From the NCBI GenBank assembly GCA_963576725.1, contig OY755240.1:60636633-60700632 (forward strand): a stretch of 64,000 nucleotides of DNA, read 5' to 3'. A program made the position numbers and the translations under genes. Source of the DNA: Azorinus chamasolen (taxonomy: Eukaryota; Mollusca; Bivalvia; Cardiida; Solecurtidae). This document shows, piece by piece, positions 63,045 to 64,000 of the stretch (positions are counted from its first letter, which is position 1; every line of letters begins with the position of its first letter). A model generated the notes under the pieces. The model was not told where the DNA came from, made no database searches, and worked only from the letters and a program-made list of their open reading frames with translations.

Positions 63045-63119
63045 ACACATGAATCCTAAAGATAATCCAAACTGTTTACATAGACACTCACAGATGCGAT
63101 ATTGGCAGTGAAAACATTA
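63045..63119. mobile_element. PM-F right half
   Basis: AATCCAAACTGTTTACATAG, GATATTGGCAGTGAAAAC, ATTAA. Confidence 0.65.
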
Positions 63120-63231
63120 ATATATACAATGTACATGTATATACATGTATAAGCATTTATACATGTAAAAGTGTCATTTTGTTTAATTCTAAACACAGTG
63201 TTTTCTTTCGTTTCTTTTCAAAGGCGCGAAC

Positions 63232-63300
63232 AGAGTGTCAAACAGTTTAAATCCTGATGATTCTGATTACGTTTCATCTGGATTCGTATTGTTTGCAAAA
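63232..63300. mobile_element. PM-F core, decayed
   Basis: CAAACAGTTTAAATCCTGAT and TTTCATCTGGATTCGTATTG. Confidence 0.6.
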
Positions 63301-63370
63301 GACCCATAGACTGCAGTTACACGGTATTTTTGTTCTAGGCCATCGAAATGTCAAACACTTTGTTTTAAAG

Positions 63371-63935
63371 TGATAGTCTCTACTTGCAACGTGTTTTAAA
63401 ATGCCCAACAGTTACATACATCATTTGTTTATATGCTCAACTAAAGTACAGTTTTACTTCGAATTCCCAGAAGAACTCGGATAACTCGAACTTCAGGATA
63501 ACTAAAACTAAAAGTTCAGTCCGTCCAAATCTTACAATACATAATTGCTCTAAAATGTATTAGTACGTATATCTAGAAACACGTGTGACAGCTTAATGCG
63601 GGTCTAGAGTAATGCTGAAAGCTCCTACAGGAGCTTTCAGCATTACTTTAGACCTGCCTTAAGCTGTGAACTTAAGAATTATCCAGATCAGAATTGAATA
63701 ACTCGAACTTCTGTTATCTCGAACTAATCTGTAGGGTCCCTTGAAGTTCGATATATTCAAGTTCAACTGTAAACGTCGAAGAAGACCAAACTTTGATATC
63801 GAAGACCCGATGTTATTCAGCAATGTTTTAGTATTTATTCGTGTTGCGTTTTAGTTTCGTGAACTGTTCGAAAAAAACGATAATATTTTGTTGTGGAACA
63901 AAAAATATAACTATCGATGAAAACTGTAGAAATCA
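63371..63935. mobile_element. PM-I split by PM-B
   Basis: GATAGTCTCTACTTGCAACG and CATCATTTGTTTATATGCTC left of PM-B; GATATCGAAGACCCGATGTT and TTTTGTTGTGGAACAAAAAA right of it. It is cut again by PM-D at 63936. Confidence 0.82.
63449..63769. mobile_element. PM-B, complete
   Basis: CAGTTTTACTTCGAATTCCC; apex CTCCTACAGGAG with perfect arms; AAGTTCAACTG; TA flanks. Confidence 0.9.
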
Positions 63936-64000
63936 CTTCTTGAAACCACTGTGATAAATATTTATCACAATGGTTTAAAAACTGCAAAATTTCTAACATT
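63936..64000 (-). mobile_element. PM-D, apex deleted, cut by window end
   Basis: AAACCACTGTGATAAAT meets ATTTATCACAATGGTTT directly: the central 30 bp are missing symmetrically. Confidence 0.75.

Noticed and set aside
43..64000. CRISPR array or bacterial mobile island
   Set aside because: Repeats are palindromic, 200-300 bp, irregularly spaced and flanked by TA or TTAA; coding content is eukaryotic retroelement and mariner.
5811..64000. Palindromic cores as Rho-independent terminators or tRNA/rRNA genes
   Set aside because: Arms of 25-37 bp with transposon termini and target duplications; no tRNA cloverleaf or rRNA signature was seen.

Overview
This 64-kb window looks like AT-rich intergenic or intronic DNA from a bivalve mollusc. 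A heterodont clam is most likely and Dreissena is a low-confidence guess. The grounds are a Naiad-type Penelope-like retroelement that reads through UGA (known from clams), the mollusc dispersed repeat GAGTGAGTTGGGTTTTACGG, a mariner relic, a LINE relic, and almost continuous coverage by short palindromic transposons. I see no convincing complete host gene. Four weak exon-like segments are recorded with low confidence.

Region 1 (1-3870) is the only intact coding sequence. It is a 1,063-codon Naiad-type element with an N-terminal GIY-YIG nuclease and a C-terminal reverse transcriptase. It is interrupted only by three in-frame UGA codons, each at a position where a cysteine is expected, so it probably encodes a three-selenocysteine retroelement protein. 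A SECIS-like hairpin lies just after its UAA stop.

The rest of the window is a mosaic of non-autonomous palindromic elements (MITEs). The labels are mine. TA-flanked: PM-A begins CAGTARAACC and is about 200 bp. Its subtypes are A1 (CTCTAAACCGG), A2 (CTCTAATGCGACCAC), A3 (GTCTTAAGCGACC), A4 (CTATAACGACCAC) and A5. PM-B begins CAGTTGAACTTCGATATC and is about 300 bp. TTAA-flanked, piggyBac-like: PM-C begins CCCTTTCCTCCATGAATATT (C2 is a variant beginning near CCCTGTTCTATGTTTATTCC) with core AAACAGAGCAGACCCTGATC. PM-D begins CCCATTCCCTCATAGGC with core GAAACCATTGTGATAAATAG. PM-E has the end GGCGCCGAAAGGG and core GTCCCAGATCAGACGCCGCC. PM-F begins CCCTTTCGCTGCC with core AACAGTTTGGATCCAGATGA. PM-G begins CCCTTCGCTTGCT and is 250 bp. 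PM-H carries TTTGATTGGTCAGATTTG arms. PM-I is about 485 bp with GTCCCTAC/GTAGGGAC ends. For the asymmetric families C, D, E and G, + means the listed terminus is on the left.

Four structural regularities stand out. (1) The hairpin apex CTCCTATAGGAG is the same in PM-A, PM-C and PM-D although target sites, termini and stems differ. (2) PM-C, E, F and G share an arm module with the same fixed non-pairing position (CCCAGAT on one arm, CCCTGAT on the other). (3) TTAA elements land repeatedly in TTAA sites built into PM-A, in the apex of PM-F, or in the TTAA already flanking an older element, which gives chains sharing one TTAA. (4) Hairpin apices are repeatedly rearranged, including one clear inverted template switch (39.8-40.2 kb).

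Other landmarks are a 19-copy 51-bp minisatellite (29.8-30.8 kb) embedded in its own older degenerate array, a 10-copy 30-bp minisatellite (44.6-44.9 kb), a LINE relic nested in PM-I (35.5-37.3 kb) and a local segmental duplication (8.2-9.9 kb).
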